Counted from the first letter of the stretch, positions 11,319 to 19,839 are shown. The stretch: DNA of 36,441 nucleotides from Kluyvera cryocrescens NBRC 102467 (GCF_001571285.1 NZ_BCTM01000039.1:1-36441); one strand, 5' to 3'. Translations and numbers: made by a program. The notes: a model not told the origin generated them from the letters alone.

Positions 11319-11347
11319 GGCCCTCTCATCCTTTCAGAGAGAGGGCC
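11319..11347. repeat. CCCTCTC-type hairpin repeat (argI/yjgK junction)
   Basis: GGCCCTCTC (11319-11327) and GAGAGGGCC (11339-11347) form a 9-bp stem with an 11-base loop. It lies between the convergent argI and yjgK stops and could terminate both. The same CCCTCTC stem type recurs at 24049-24070 and twice at 27766-27878, so it looks like a dispersed repeat family and not only a local terminator. Confidence 0.7.
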
Positions 11348-11363
11348 GGAGTCAGGATTAGCC

Positions 11364-11849
<486 letters not shown>

Positions 11850-11948
11850 TCAGTTGTTATACGTAATTTCGCGTTACCATACCACTACTTTTTGTCATGA
11901 CTCTTGCCGCGAGCGCGTTAGCGCACGCTTTGCACCTTTATTCACTAC

Positions 11949-11966
11949 AGGGAATTTAAATTCATC
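11949..11966. promoter_or_regulatory. Single ARG-box-like palindrome upstream of pyrLBI
   Basis: The palindrome GAATTTAAATTC (11952-11963) followed by A fits the ARG-box core TGAAT-N4-ATTCA at 13 of 14 positions (the first T is G). There is no good second box at the expected 3-bp spacing, so ArgR binding is only a possibility. It lies between yjgK (-) and the pyrBI promoter. The rest of 11817-12025 shows no gene. Confidence 0.3.
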
Positions 11967-12025
11967 ACAATCAACTAACCATTCAATAAGAATCGTTTTC
12001 GTCGCGTGAATTGTGAATTCCCCCC

Positions 12026-12062
12026 TTGATTGCCGGATAAAGCTGCGTATAATTCCGCTCCG
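12026..12062 (+). promoter_or_regulatory. pyrLBI promoter
   Basis: A consensus -10 TATAAT (12048-12053) lies 16 bp after -35 TTGATT (12026-12031). Transcription should start near 12060-12062. In E. coli the start reads AATTTG, where UTP-dependent slippage adds U residues; here the aligned bases read CCGTTTG, keeping three T but not the preceding AA. Confidence 0.85.
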
Positions 12063-12078
12063 TTTGCCAGGAGGAAAT

Positions 12079-12183
12079 ATGGTTCAGTGTGTACGACATC
12101 GCGTCTTACCGCGTCTGAAAACAGACGCTGGCCTGCCGTTTTTCCTTTCCGTTGCATCCGTATTCGTAAAGCCCCTTATTTAA
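12079..12183 (+). CDS. pyrL: pyrBI leader peptide PyrL (34 aa)
   Basis: PyrL is the leader peptide for UTP-sensitive attenuation of pyrBI. When UTP is low, RNA polymerase pauses in the U-rich leader, the translating ribosome catches up and blocks the attenuator hairpin. The peptide begins MVQCVRHRVLPRLKTDAG, nearly identical to the E. coli start, but has 34 residues in place of 44 because a TAA lies inside the attenuator stem (12181-12183). It includes a run of TTT/TTC/CTT codons at 12139-12149, the U-rich pause region. GAGGAA lies directly upstream of the ATG at 12079. It was found from its start and position; it is too short for ordinary gene finding. Confidence 0.92.
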   Translation: MVQCVRHRVLPRLKTDAGLPFFLSVASVFVKPLI

Positions 12184-12197
12184 GGGGCTTTTTTTTT
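12168..12197 (+). terminator. pyrBI attenuator
   Basis: A perfect 10-bp stem AAAGCCCCTT / AAGGGGCTTT with an ATTT loop is followed by an unbroken T run (12189-12197). It overlaps the last codons and stop of pyrL and ends 22 bases before pyrB, the classic pyrBI attenuator arrangement. Confidence 0.96.
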
Positions 12198-12219
12198 GCG
12201 CCGTCGTCAGGAGATAAAC

Positions 12220-13155
12220 ATGGCTAATCCGCTGTATCAAAAACACATCATTTCCATAAACGATCTCAGTCGCGAAGACCTGGAACTGGTGCTGGCCACC
12301 GCGGCAAGGCTGAAAGCACATCCACAGCCGGAGTTGCTCAAGCATAAAGTTATCGCCAGCTGTTTCTTCGAGGCTTCGACGCGTACCCGTCTATCTTTTG
12401 AAACCTCAATGCACCGTCTGGGGGCGAGCGTGGTCGGCTTCTCCGACAGCGCCAATACCTCGCTTGGCAAAAAAGGCGAAACGCTGGCCGACACCATCTC
12501 GGTCATCAGCACCTATGTGGATGCCATCGTCATGCGTCATCCGCAGGAAGGGGCAGCGCGTCTGGCGACCGAGTTCTCCGGCGGCATTCCAATCCTGAAC
12601 GCTGGCGACGGCGCTAACCAGCACCCGACGCAAACGCTGCTCGACCTGTTCACCATTCAGGAAACCCAGGGGCGTCTGGAAAACCTCAATATCGCGATGG
12701 TTGGAGACCTGAAATATGGCCGTACCGTCCACTCGCTGACTCAGGCGCTGGCGAAATTTAACGGCAACCGCTTCTACTTTATCGCCCCAGATGCGTTGGC
12801 GATGCCGCAGTACATCCTCGATATGCTGGACGAAAAAGGCATCGCCTGGAGCCTGCACAGCGCCATTGATGAAGTGATGGCCGAAGTCGACATTCTCTAC
12901 ATGACCCGCGTACAGAAAGAGCGCCTGGACCCGTCAGAATACGCCAACGTCAAAGCGCAATTCGTACTGCGCGCCGCCGATCTTGAAGGCGCACGCGACA
13001 ATATGAAAGTCCTGCACCCGCTGCCGCGCATTGATGAGATCACCACCGATGTTGATAAAACGCCGCACGCCTGGTACTTCCAACAGGCCGGTAACGGCAT
13101 CTTCGCCCGCCAGGCGTTACTGGCACTGGTACTGAATAGCGAACTGGATTTGTAA
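12220..13155 (+). CDS. pyrB: Aspartate carbamoyltransferase catalytic chain PyrB
   Basis: PyrB catalyses carbamoyl phosphate plus aspartate to carbamoyl aspartate, the committed step of pyrimidine synthesis. Two catalytic trimers assemble with three PyrI dimers. The ATG at 12220 (MANPLYQKH) follows AGGAG and gives 311 residues, as in E. coli; an ATG-like start upstream lies in the attenuator and is not used. The carbamoyl-phosphate motif STRTR is near 53-57, the 80s loop with [11 protein letters not shown] near 81-91, HPTQ near 135-138 and the 240s loop with HPLPRIDEI near 266-274. It is followed closely by pyrI. Confidence 0.98.
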   Translation: MANPLYQKHIISINDLSREDLELVLATAARLKAHPQPELLKHKVIASCFFEASTRTRLSFETSMHRLGASVVGFSDSANTSLGKKGETLADTISVISTYVDAIVMRHPQEGAARLATEFSGGIPILNAGDGANQHPTQTLLDLFTIQETQGRLENLNIAMVGDLKYGRTVHSLTQALAKFNGNRFYFIAPDALAMPQYILDMLDEKGIAWSLHSAIDEVMAEVDILYMTRVQKERLDPSEYANVKAQFVLRAADLEGARDNMKVLHPLPRIDEITTDVDKTPHAWYFQQAGNGIFARQALLALVLNSELDL

Positions 13156-13167
13156 GGGGAAATGACG

Positions 13168-13629
13168 ATGACACACGACAACAAATTGCAGGTAGAAGCC
13201 ATCAAACGTGGCACCGTGATTGACCATATCCCGGCACAGGTTGGCTTTAAGCTGCTGACGCTGTTCAAGCTGACCGAAACCGATCAGCGCATCACCATCG
13301 GTTTGAACCTGCCGTCCGGCGAAATGGGACGTAAAGATCTGATTAAGATTGAAAATACCTTTCTGACCGACGAGCAGGTGAACCAGCTTTCGCTGTATGC
13401 CCCGCAGGCGACCGTTAACCGAATCGACAACTATGAAGTGGTGGGAAAATCGCGCCCAAGCCTGCCGGAGCGCATCAACAATGTGCTGGTATGCCCGAAC
13501 AGCAACTGCATCAGTCATGCCGAACCCGTTTCATCAAGCTTTGCAGTGAAAAAACGCGCCGATGACATTGCACTCAAATGCAAATACTGCGAAAAAGAGT
13601 TTTCTCATTATGTGGTGCTGGCCAACTAA
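13168..13629 (+). CDS. pyrI: Aspartate carbamoyltransferase regulatory chain PyrI
   Basis: PyrI binds the allosteric effectors CTP/UTP and ATP and joins PyrB trimers into the holoenzyme. The protein has 153 residues when started at the ATG at 13168 ([15 protein letters not shown]), as in E. coli; a second in-frame ATG six bases upstream would add two residues. AAGGGGA at 13154-13160 suits either start. The structural zinc is held by four cysteines in CPNSNC and CKYCEKEF in the C-terminal domain. The effector-binding N-terminal stretch ([14 protein letters not shown]) is intact. The 12-base gap after pyrB shows co-transcription. Confidence 0.97.
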   Translation: MTHDNKLQVEAIKRGTVIDHIPAQVGFKLLTLFKLTETDQRITIGLNLPSGEMGRKDLIKIENTFLTDEQVNQLSLYAPQATVNRIDNYEVVGKSRPSLPERINNVLVCPNSNCISHAEPVSSSFAVKKRADDIALKCKYCEKEFSHYVVLAN

Positions 13630-13635
13630 TTGCGG

Positions 13636-13664
13636 TTGGTATTGAAATCTAGCGTATCTATAAT
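13636..13664 (+). promoter_or_regulatory. ridA promoter
   Basis: A -35 TTGGTA (13636-13641), 17-bp spacer and consensus -10 TATAAT (13659-13664) lie 38 bases before the ridA ATG. The promoter begins only seven bases after the pyrI stop, and no terminator is seen after pyrI, so ridA may also receive readthrough. Confidence 0.75.
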
Positions 13665-13702
13665 GGCTAACACCTTATTACTGCAGTTCATCTGGAGATA
13701 TC

Positions 13703-14089
13703 ATGAGCAAGACTATTGCGACGGAAAAGGCACCAGCAGCTATCGGCCCATACGTTCAGGGCGTTGACCTGGGCAGTATGGTTATCACTTCCGGTCAGAT
13801 CCCGGTAAACCCGAAAGACGGTAGCGTGGCGGAAGATGTATCCGCGCAGGCTCGTCAGTCGCTGGAAAACGTAAAAGCTATCGTTGAAGCCGCCGGCCTG
13901 AAAGTGGGCGATATCGTGAAAACCACCGTTTTCGTGAAAGATCTCAATGATTTCGCGACCGTTAACGCCACTTACGAAGCGTTCTTCACCGAGCATAACG
14001 CCACCTTCCCAGCGCGCTCCTGCGTTGAAGTCGCGCGTCTGCCGAAAGACGTGAAAATTGAAATCGAAGCGATCGCCGTTCGTCGCTAA
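13703..14089 (+). CDS. ridA: 2-iminobutanoate/2-iminopropanoate deaminase RidA
   Basis: RidA hydrolyses reactive enamine/imine intermediates released by PLP enzymes such as threonine dehydratase, protecting other PLP enzymes. The 128-residue protein has the family length and forms a trimer in homologues. The active-site segment FPARSCVEVARLPKD (about 100-114) contains the substrate-binding arginine and the RidA cysteine (about 107), and the C-terminal VKIEIEAIAV carries the conserved glutamate. The ATG at 13703 follows GGAG. It was formerly called yjgF and lies after pyrI, as in E. coli. Confidence 0.97.
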   Translation: MSKTIATEKAPAAIGPYVQGVDLGSMVITSGQIPVNPKDGSVAEDVSAQARQSLENVKAIVEAAGLKVGDIVKTTVFVKDLNDFATVNATYEAFFTEHNATFPARSCVEVARLPKDVKIEIEAIAVRR

Positions 14090-14105
14090 TTTCATGCAGT
14101 ATAAG

Positions 14106-14131
14106 AAAAGGCAGCCAATGGCTGCCTTTTT
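14106..14131 (+). terminator. Terminator of ridA (possibly also mgtA)
   Basis: An 11-bp stem AAAAGGCAGCC / GGCTGCCTTTT with an AAT loop is followed by T. It lies between the convergent ridA and mgtA genes, and the A/T-rich base of the stem would let it act on both strands. Confidence 0.92.
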
Positions 14132-14156
14132 GTTTTTATCGCCGACCGGTCGTCAA

Positions 14157-16865
14157 TTACTGCCAGCCATAGCGGCGGCTGAAGAAGCCTTTCACCATCT
14201 GAGTGAAGGTCATATAACCCACCAGAATCGCCACCAGCCATGGGAAGTAGCTCAGCGGCAGCGGCTGCAATTGCAGGTAGCTTGCCAGCGGTGAGAACGG
14301 CAGCGCAATACCCACCGCCATCACCACCAGGGTCATAGCAAACAGCGGCCATGCGGCACGGCTCTGCACGAATGGTATACGGCGGGTACGGATCATGTGC
14401 ACAATCAGCGTCTGCGACAGCAGCCCTTCAATAAACCATCCGGACTGGAACAGAGTCTGCATTTCCGGCGTATTGGCCTTAAACACCCACCACATCAGGC
14501 AGAACGTCAGAATATCGAAGATCGAACTGATCGGCCCGAAGAACACCATAAAGCGGCCAAGATCCGCCGGGTTCCAGCGCTGTGGTTTCTGAATCTGTTC
14601 GTCATCGACGTTATCAAACGGCAGCGCCACCTGGGATACATCGTACAGCAGGTTCTGAATCAGCAAGTGTAACGGCAGCATCGGCAGGAACGGCAGGAAG
14701 GCGCTGGCCACCAGCACGCTAAAGACGTTACCAAAGTTCGAGCTGGCGGTCATTTTGATGTATTTGAGCATGTTAGAGAAGGTGCGACGCCCTTCAATCA
14801 CCCCTTCTTCCAGCACCATCAGGCTTTTTTCCAGCAGGATGATATCAGCCGCTTCGCGGGCGATATCCACCGCACCGTCCACGGAAATACCAATATCCGC
14901 CGCCCGCAGCGCCGGCGCATCGTTGATACCGTCGCCCATAAAGCCGACCACGTGCCCTTCGCGTTTGAGCAACGTAACAATGCGCTCTTTATGCATCGGC
15001 GTCAGGCGGGCAAACAGCGTGGTGCGCTGCGCCAGCTGGGCCAGCTCGTCATCGCTCAAATGCTCAATATCGCTACCAACAATCACTTCGCCCGCATCCA
15101 GCCCAACTTCATGGCACACTTTCGCCGCCACCAGCTCGCTGTCGCCGGTCAGGATTTTGACGGTGATACCGCTGGCCTTCAGCGCCTTCAGTGCAGGCGC
15201 AGTCGTCTCTTTCGGCGGATCGAGGAACGCAATGTAGCCTTCGAGGATCAGGTCGGACTCATCAATACGCTGGTAGTCACCTTCCCGCGCCGGGAGAAAT
15301 TTGCTGGCCACCGCCACCACGCGCAGCCCCTGGCGGTTCAGAGTATCCGTGACACGCTTAATGCGACGCAGCATGGTCTCATCCAGCGGCACCACTTCAC
15401 CGTTGTGATAAACCTGCGTACAGACGTTGAGGATCTCCTGCAACGCCCCTTTGCAGATCAGTTTATGAACGTCCGCTTTTTCACTCACCACCACCGACAT
15501 TCGACGACGTTCGAAATCAAATGGAATTTCATCCACCTTTTGCCAGTCGCTGGAGAGCTGACGCGCCGCCACTTCATCGACCCCTTCCAACACCGCCGTG
15601 TCGAGCAGATTTTTCAACCCAGTCTGGTAATGGCTATTTAGCCACGCGGTGTGCAGCACGCGTTCGCTGACTTTGCCGGAAACGTCGGTATGGTTTTCCA
15701 GCACGATTTTGTCCTGGGTCAGCGTCCCGGTTTTATCGGTGCAGAGAATATCCATCGCGCCAAAGTTCTGGATAGCGTCGAGGTGCTTCACGATCACTTT
15801 TTGTTTGGACAGCTTCACCGCCCCGCGCGCCAGCGTTGAGGTGACGATCATCGGCAGCATTTCCGGCGTCAGGCCGACGGCCACCGACAGCGCGAACAGC
15901 GCCGCTTCCCACCAGTCGCCTTTGGTGTAGCCGTTAATCACCAACACAATCGGCGCCATCACCAGCATAAAGCGGATCAGCAGCATGCTGACGCGGCTGA
16001 TGCCTTTCTGGAACGCGTTCGGTTCGCTCTCCTGCTCGCTGACCCGGCCGGCCAGTTGACCAAACCAGGTGTTGGCACCGGTGGCAATCACCATCGCCTG
16101 TGCGGTACCGCTCACCACGTTAGTGCCCATAAAGCACAGCGTGTCGCACTCAAGCGGGTTCGTCTGCTGAGGTTCGCGGGTTTTGGCGACCTTTTCGACC
16201 GGCAGCGATTCGCCGGTCAGTGACGCCTGAGCGACAAACAGATCGCGCGCCTGAATCACGCGCAGATCGGCCGGGATCATATCCCCCGCGGCGAGTTTGA
16301 TGATATCGCCGGGCACCAGCTGATCGATAGGTAGCTCAAGCCAGCCGCTCTCGCCTTTGTCATTGGTGACGCGCAGCACCGTTGCGGTATTGCTGACCAT
16401 CGCTTTCAGCGTGTCGGCGGCCTTGGTGGAACGTGCCTCCTGTACAAAATTCAGCAGGGTGGAAATCCCCACCATCAGCACGATCACCGCGGCGGCGAAC
16501 AGATCCTCCGTGGCATAGGAAACGGCGGCCAGCACGGTCAGCAGGATATTGAATGGATTGCGGTAGCACAGCCACAGATGTACCCACCACGGCTGCGGCT
16601 GCTGTGCCGGCAGTTGGTTTTCACCGTGGACAGCGAGCGCCTGTTCCACTTCCGCCGCATTCAGCCCTTCCGGGTGGCTGTTAAACGCCTGCCAAAGCTC
16701 CTGCTCGCTGAGCTGGGCCATTTTCAGGCAGTGTTCACTCAGCGATGGCGGAATGGGCGTATTGGCAACGCTTTGCTGGGTTGGCATAGGGTCGCGCTGA
16801 ACCAAACGGCGCGGCAAATGGCGGCCAAGCTGTGCAAACAGCTGCCGGGTTAAATTTTTCAGCAT
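14157..16865 (-). CDS. mgtA: Magnesium-transporting P-type ATPase MgtA
   Basis: MgtA is an inner-membrane P3B-type ATPase that imports Mg2+ when external Mg2+ is low. The 902-residue protein is close to the ~898 of E. coli. It has the N-terminal soluble extension, the phosphatase motif TGES (218-221), the phosphorylation motif DKTGT with Asp377, the hinge GDGINDAP in the P domain, and four C-terminal helices after about residue 700. The start at 16865 (MLKNLTRQLF) matches the family. It is transcribed alone behind a ~270-base leader containing the mgtL peptide, so it should respond both to PhoP and to leader-mediated attenuation. Confidence 0.97.
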   Translation of the reverse strand: MLKNLTRQLFAQLGRHLPRRLVQRDPMPTQQSVANTPIPPSLSEHCLKMAQLSEQELWQAFNSHPEGLNAAEVEQALAVHGENQLPAQQPQPWWVHLWLCYRNPFNILLTVLAAVSYATEDLFAAAVIVLMVGISTLLNFVQEARSTKAADTLKAMVSNTATVLRVTNDKGESGWLELPIDQLVPGDIIKLAAGDMIPADLRVIQARDLFVAQASLTGESLPVEKVAKTREPQQTNPLECDTLCFMGTNVVSGTAQAMVIATGANTWFGQLAGRVSEQESEPNAFQKGISRVSMLLIRFMLVMAPIVLVINGYTKGDWWEAALFALSVAVGLTPEMLPMIVTSTLARGAVKLSKQKVIVKHLDAIQNFGAMDILCTDKTGTLTQDKIVLENHTDVSGKVSERVLHTAWLNSHYQTGLKNLLDTAVLEGVDEVAARQLSSDWQKVDEIPFDFERRRMSVVVSEKADVHKLICKGALQEILNVCTQVYHNGEVVPLDETMLRRIKRVTDTLNRQGLRVVAVASKFLPAREGDYQRIDESDLILEGYIAFLDPPKETTAPALKALKASGITVKILTGDSELVAAKVCHEVGLDAGEVIVGSDIEHLSDDELAQLAQRTTLFARLTPMHKERIVTLLKREGHVVGFMGDGINDAPALRAADIGISVDGAVDIAREAADIILLEKSLMVLEEGVIEGRRTFSNMLKYIKMTASSNFGNVFSVLVASAFLPFLPMLPLHLLIQNLLYDVSQVALPFDNVDDEQIQKPQRWNPADLGRFMVFFGPISSIFDILTFCLMWWVFKANTPEMQTLFQSGWFIEGLLSQTLIVHMIRTRRIPFVQSRAAWPLFAMTLVVMAVGIALPFSPLASYLQLQPLPLSYFPWLVAILVGYMTFTQMVKGFFSRRYGWQ

Positions 16866-17135
16866 AAAAAGTCCCCCGCGCTCGTCTCAGACGAACGCAG
16901 TCGATCCAACGGGCACGGATAAACCCAAGCCTGTTGGCAATCATTTTTTATTGCAGGGACATGAAATGGGATGTCACTGCCTCACAGCATCGGTAAGGCA
17001 GCAAAAACTGGCTTACCGGAAAATTACTCTCGCGCAGGAGAGAGGTGTGGGATCGGGATCCATAACGCCTCCGGTAAGTTAGGTAAGAAAAACGCCGCGA
17101 ATTATACGGAGAAAATCATAAGGTGTGTGACCATT
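16866..17135 (-). promoter_or_regulatory. mgtA 5' leader RNA (Mg2+/proline-responsive region)
   Basis: The candidate start near 17135 places 270 bases of untranslated RNA before mgtA, close to the ~264-base leader known in E. coli and Salmonella. There the leader stops transcription when Mg2+ is high, and ribosome stalling on mgtL promotes readthrough. The leader contains mgtL at 17013-17063. Complementary segments such as TTACCGG (around mgtL) and CCGGTAA (17014-17020 and 17071-17077 regions) could give alternative pairings. I did not fold it, so the structure is inferred from position and family. Confidence 0.75.
17013..17063 (-). CDS. mgtL: MgtL leader peptide (16 aa)
   Basis: The reading frame on the minus strand from ATG at 17063 gives MDPDPTPLSCARVIFR and a TAA at 17013-17015. 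The first half matches the known MgtL peptide (E. coli begins MEPDPTPLP), including prolines 3, 5 and 7, whose slow decoding or nascent-chain instability with alternating Asp-Pro links proline and Mg2+ levels to mgtA transcription. The C-terminal half differs from E. coli: Ser-Cys-Ala replaces the Pro-Arg-Arg stretch, so one proline is lost. A strong ribosome binding site GGAGG lies at 17068-17072. Confidence 0.88.
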   Translation of the reverse strand: MDPDPTPLSCARVIFR

Positions 17136-17143
17136 AGAGCGAT

Positions 17144-17178
17144 ATAATAACGGATGGCAATTCAACGGCACGTAAACC
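17144..17178 (-). promoter_or_regulatory. PhoP-type mgtA promoter
   Basis: On the minus strand GGTTTA-CGTGC-CGTTGA (17178-17162) fits the PhoP box (two GTTTA-like hexamers, 5 bp apart; the second is degenerate). It lies 12 bp before a -10 TATTAT (17149-17144), the standard spacing for PhoP-activated promoters without a -35. Transcription would start near 17135. The site overlaps the treR upstream region. Confidence 0.65.
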
Positions 17179-17219
17179 ATCAGGTTTAACGATAGAAATT
17201 ATTCACGCGAGGCAACTAT

Positions 17220-18170
17220 ATGCTGGAAAATCGACTGACCATCAAAGATATCGCTCGTTTGAGTGGCGTCGGTAAATCCACCGTTTCCCGCGTGCTGAAT
17301 AATGAGAGCGGCGTCAGCGACCGCACCCGCGAGCGTGTCGAAGAGGTCATGCAGCAGCACGGCTTCTCCCCTTCCCGCTCAGCGCGCGCCATGCGTGGGC
17401 AAAGCGATAAAGTGGTCGCCATTATTGTCACCCGTCTGGACTCACTTTCGGAAAACCTCGCCGTACAAACCATGCTGCCCGCCTTCTACGAGCAGGGCTA
17501 TGATCCCATCATGATGGAGAGTCAGTTTTCGCCGGACAAAGTGGTGGAGCATCTGGCAATGCTGAAGCGCCGCAATATCGACGGCGTGATCTTATTTGGC
17601 TTCACCGGCGTGACCGAAGAGATGTTGACCACCTGGCAGTCAACGCTGGTGCTGGTCGCGCGTGATGCCAGCGGTTTTACCTCCGTTTGCTACGACGATA
17701 CCGGCGCGATTAGCCAACTAATGCAGCGACTGTTCGATCTCGGGCATCGCCACATCAGCTTCCTGGGCGTTCCCACCAGCGATGCCACCACCGGCCAGCG
17801 TCGTCATGACGCGTATCAGGCCTTCTGTAAACAGCACCACCTCACGCCGACCGCCGCCCTGCCGGGTCTGGCAATGAAGCAAGGCTATGATTTTGCCCGT
17901 CAGGTCATCACCCCAGAAACCAGCGCGCTGATTTGCGCGACCGATACCCTCGCGCTGGGGGCCAGCAAGTATCTTCAAGAGCAGCGCATCGACAATGTCC
18001 AGCTAGCGAGCGTGGGTAACACCCCCCTCACCAAGTTCCTGCACCCGGAAATTATCACCGTCGATCCCGGCTATGCCGAGGCGGGACGCCGCGCCGCAGA
18101 ACAGCTCATTGCCCAGATAGGTGGCAAGAGCGAGCCCCATCAGATAGTGATCCCCGCGATCCTGGCCTAA
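17220..18170 (+). CDS. treR: Trehalose operon repressor TreR
   Basis: TreR is a LacI-family repressor of treBC; trehalose-6-phosphate is the inducer in E. coli. The 316-residue protein (E. coli 315) has an N-terminal helix-turn-helix (TIKDIARLSGVGKSTVSRVLN, about 6-26 in two segments), the hinge near 45-60, and a periplasmic-binding-protein-like effector domain. Its very high identity around MRGQSDKVVAIIVTRLDSL supports the name. The ATG at 17220 follows GAGG. It is divergent from mgtA and is followed by the treBC control region. Confidence 0.97.
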   Translation: MLENRLTIKDIARLSGVGKSTVSRVLNNESGVSDRTRERVEEVMQQHGFSPSRSARAMRGQSDKVVAIIVTRLDSLSENLAVQTMLPAFYEQGYDPIMMESQFSPDKVVEHLAMLKRRNIDGVILFGFTGVTEEMLTTWQSTLVLVARDASGFTSVCYDDTGAISQLMQRLFDLGHRHISFLGVPTSDATTGQRRHDAYQAFCKQHHLTPTAALPGLAMKQGYDFARQVITPETSALICATDTLALGASKYLQEQRIDNVQLASVGNTPLTKFLHPEIITVDPGYAEAGRRAAEQLIAQIGGKSEPHQIVIPAILA

Positions 18171-18188
18171 GCTTAATATCAGCTTTAA

Positions 18189-18220
18189 TGTGATCGTCGC
18201 GACGTTTCGGGAACGTTCCC
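18189..18220 (+). promoter_or_regulatory. treBC control region: CRP half-site and TreR operator
   Basis: The perfect 12-bp palindrome GGGAACGTTCCC (18209-18220) is the expected TreR operator. Just upstream, TGTGA-N6-CGACG (18189-18204) has a perfect left CRP half-site and a poor right half. A promoter near 18245-18255 (TACGCT or TTATCT as -10) would place the CRP site about 61-65 bases before the start. Trehalose induction and catabolite control are thus both indicated. A 9-bp hairpin without T run (18291-18317) lies in the treB leader. Confidence 0.8.
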
Positions 18221-18363
18221 ATTTTCCCGAAAACCTAAACCCGGTACGCTTATCTCCAGCGTGTTAATTACGGTTTTGATCCTGAGTCCGTCAGGCTGCC
18301 AGACTCAAGCAGCCTGAAGTGGCGGGTATCGGGGAGATCTCACCTCTGTTTTAAGGCCCTATA

Positions 18364-19782
18364 ATGAGCAAAAAAATAGAACAAAAAAACATCGATAAAC
18401 TTATCGAACTGGTCGGCGGGCGCGACAACATCGCCACCGTCAGCCACTGCATCACGCGTCTGCGCTTCGTGCTAAACGACCCGGCAAAGGCCAACCCAAA
18501 AGCCATCGAAGAATTGCCGATGGTGAAAGGCTGCTTTACTAACGCCGGTCAGTTCCAGGTGGTTATCGGCACCGAAGTGGGCGACTACTATGAGGCACTG
18601 CTGGCCACCACCGGTCAGAAATCTGCGGATAAGGAGCAGGCCAAACTGGCGGCCCGTCAGAACATGAAATGGCACGAGCAGATGATTTCGCACTTCGCCG
18701 AGATCTTCTTCCCGCTGCTGCCGGCGCTTATCAGCGGGGGTTTGATCTTAGGCTTCCGTAACGTCATCGGCGACCTGCCGATGAGCAACGGCCAGACGCT
18801 GGCGCAAATGCACCCGTCTTTGCAAACCATCTATGACTTCTTATGGCTGATTGGCGAAGCCATCTTCTTCTATCTGCCGGTCGGTATCTGTTGGTCGGCG
18901 GTCAAAAAGATGGGCGGTACGCCAATTCTCGGTATCGTCCTCGGCGTGACGCTGGTTTCTCCACAGCTGATGAACGCCTACATGCTGGGTCAGCAGGTGC
19001 CTGAAGTGTGGAACTTCGGTCTGTTCACCATTGCTAAAGTCGGCTATCAGGCGCAGGTTATCCCGGCGCTGCTGGCTGGTCTGGCGCTGGGCTTTATTGA
19101 AACCCGTCTAAAACGCATCGTTCCTGACTACCTTTATCTGGTCGTCGTCCCGGTGTGCTCGCTGATTCTGGCCGTCTTCCTCGCCCATGCCCTGATCGGT
19201 CCGTTCGGCCGCTGGATTGGTGATGGCGTGGCCTTCGCCGTGCGTCACCTGATGACCGGCAGCTTCGCACCGGTCGGCGCTGCGCTGTTCGGTTTCCTGT
19301 ACGCACCGCTGGTCATCACCGGTGTGCATCAGACCACGCTGGCGATTGATATGCAGATGATTCAAAGCATGGGCGGTACGCCGGTCTGGCCAATGATCGC
19401 GCTGTCTAACATCGCGCAGGCTTCTGCCGTTGTCGGCATCATCATTTGCAGCCGTAAGAGCAACGAGCGTGAAATTTCCGTCCCGGCGGCTATCTCTGCC
19501 TATCTGGGCGTTACCGAACCGGCGATGTACGGGATCAACCTGAAGTACCGTTTCCCAATGCTCTGCGCGATGATCGGTTCCGGTATTGCGGGCCTGCTGT
19601 GCGGTCTGAACGGCGTGCTGGCGAACGGCATCGGCGTTGGCGGCCTGCCGGGCATCCTGTCCATTAAGCCGACCTTCTGGGGCGTTTATAGCATTGCGAT
19701 GGTTATCGCCGTCGTGGTGCCGATTATCCTCACCATGGTGGTGTACAAGCGCAAACTGCGCCAGGGCACGCTGCCGGTCTAA
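18364..19782 (+). CDS. treB: Trehalose-specific PTS EIIBC component TreB
   Basis: TreB imports trehalose across the inner membrane and phosphorylates it to trehalose-6-phosphate, taking phosphate from EIIA-Glc since it has no EIIA domain. The 472-residue protein (E. coli 473) has an N-terminal EIIB domain with the phosphorylated cysteine in SHCITRLRF (about residue 29), a linker near 85-105, and a C-terminal EIIC domain of about ten membrane spans with the conserved GVTEPAMYG loop near 385. The ATG at 18364 follows AAGG. treC follows after 57 bases containing a stable hairpin. Confidence 0.98.
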   Translation: MSKKIEQKNIDKLIELVGGRDNIATVSHCITRLRFVLNDPAKANPKAIEELPMVKGCFTNAGQFQVVIGTEVGDYYEALLATTGQKSADKEQAKLAARQNMKWHEQMISHFAEIFFPLLPALISGGLILGFRNVIGDLPMSNGQTLAQMHPSLQTIYDFLWLIGEAIFFYLPVGICWSAVKKMGGTPILGIVLGVTLVSPQLMNAYMLGQQVPEVWNFGLFTIAKVGYQAQVIPALLAGLALGFIETRLKRIVPDYLYLVVVPVCSLILAVFLAHALIGPFGRWIGDGVAFAVRHLMTGSFAPVGAALFGFLYAPLVITGVHQTTLAIDMQMIQSMGGTPVWPMIALSNIAQASAVVGIIICSRKSNEREISVPAAISAYLGVTEPAMYGINLKYRFPMLCAMIGSGIAGLLCGLNGVLANGIGVGGLPGILSIKPTFWGVYSIAMVIAVVVPIILTMVVYKRKLRQGTLPV

Positions 19783-19797
19783 GTCTCACCTTTGTTC

Positions 19798-19815
19798 GGG
19801 GCGCAATTGCGCCCC
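19798..19815 (+). other. Perfect 18-bp palindrome between treB and treC
   Basis: GGGGCGCAATTGCGCCCC is a perfect palindrome 15 bases after the treB stop and 24 before the treC start. In the treBC mRNA it would form a short GC-rich hairpin, probably a processing or stability element that sets treB:treC ratio. No T run follows, so it is not a clear terminator. Confidence 0.7.
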
Positions 19816-19839
19816 TTCGCCTTCTTCAAGGACAACCTC

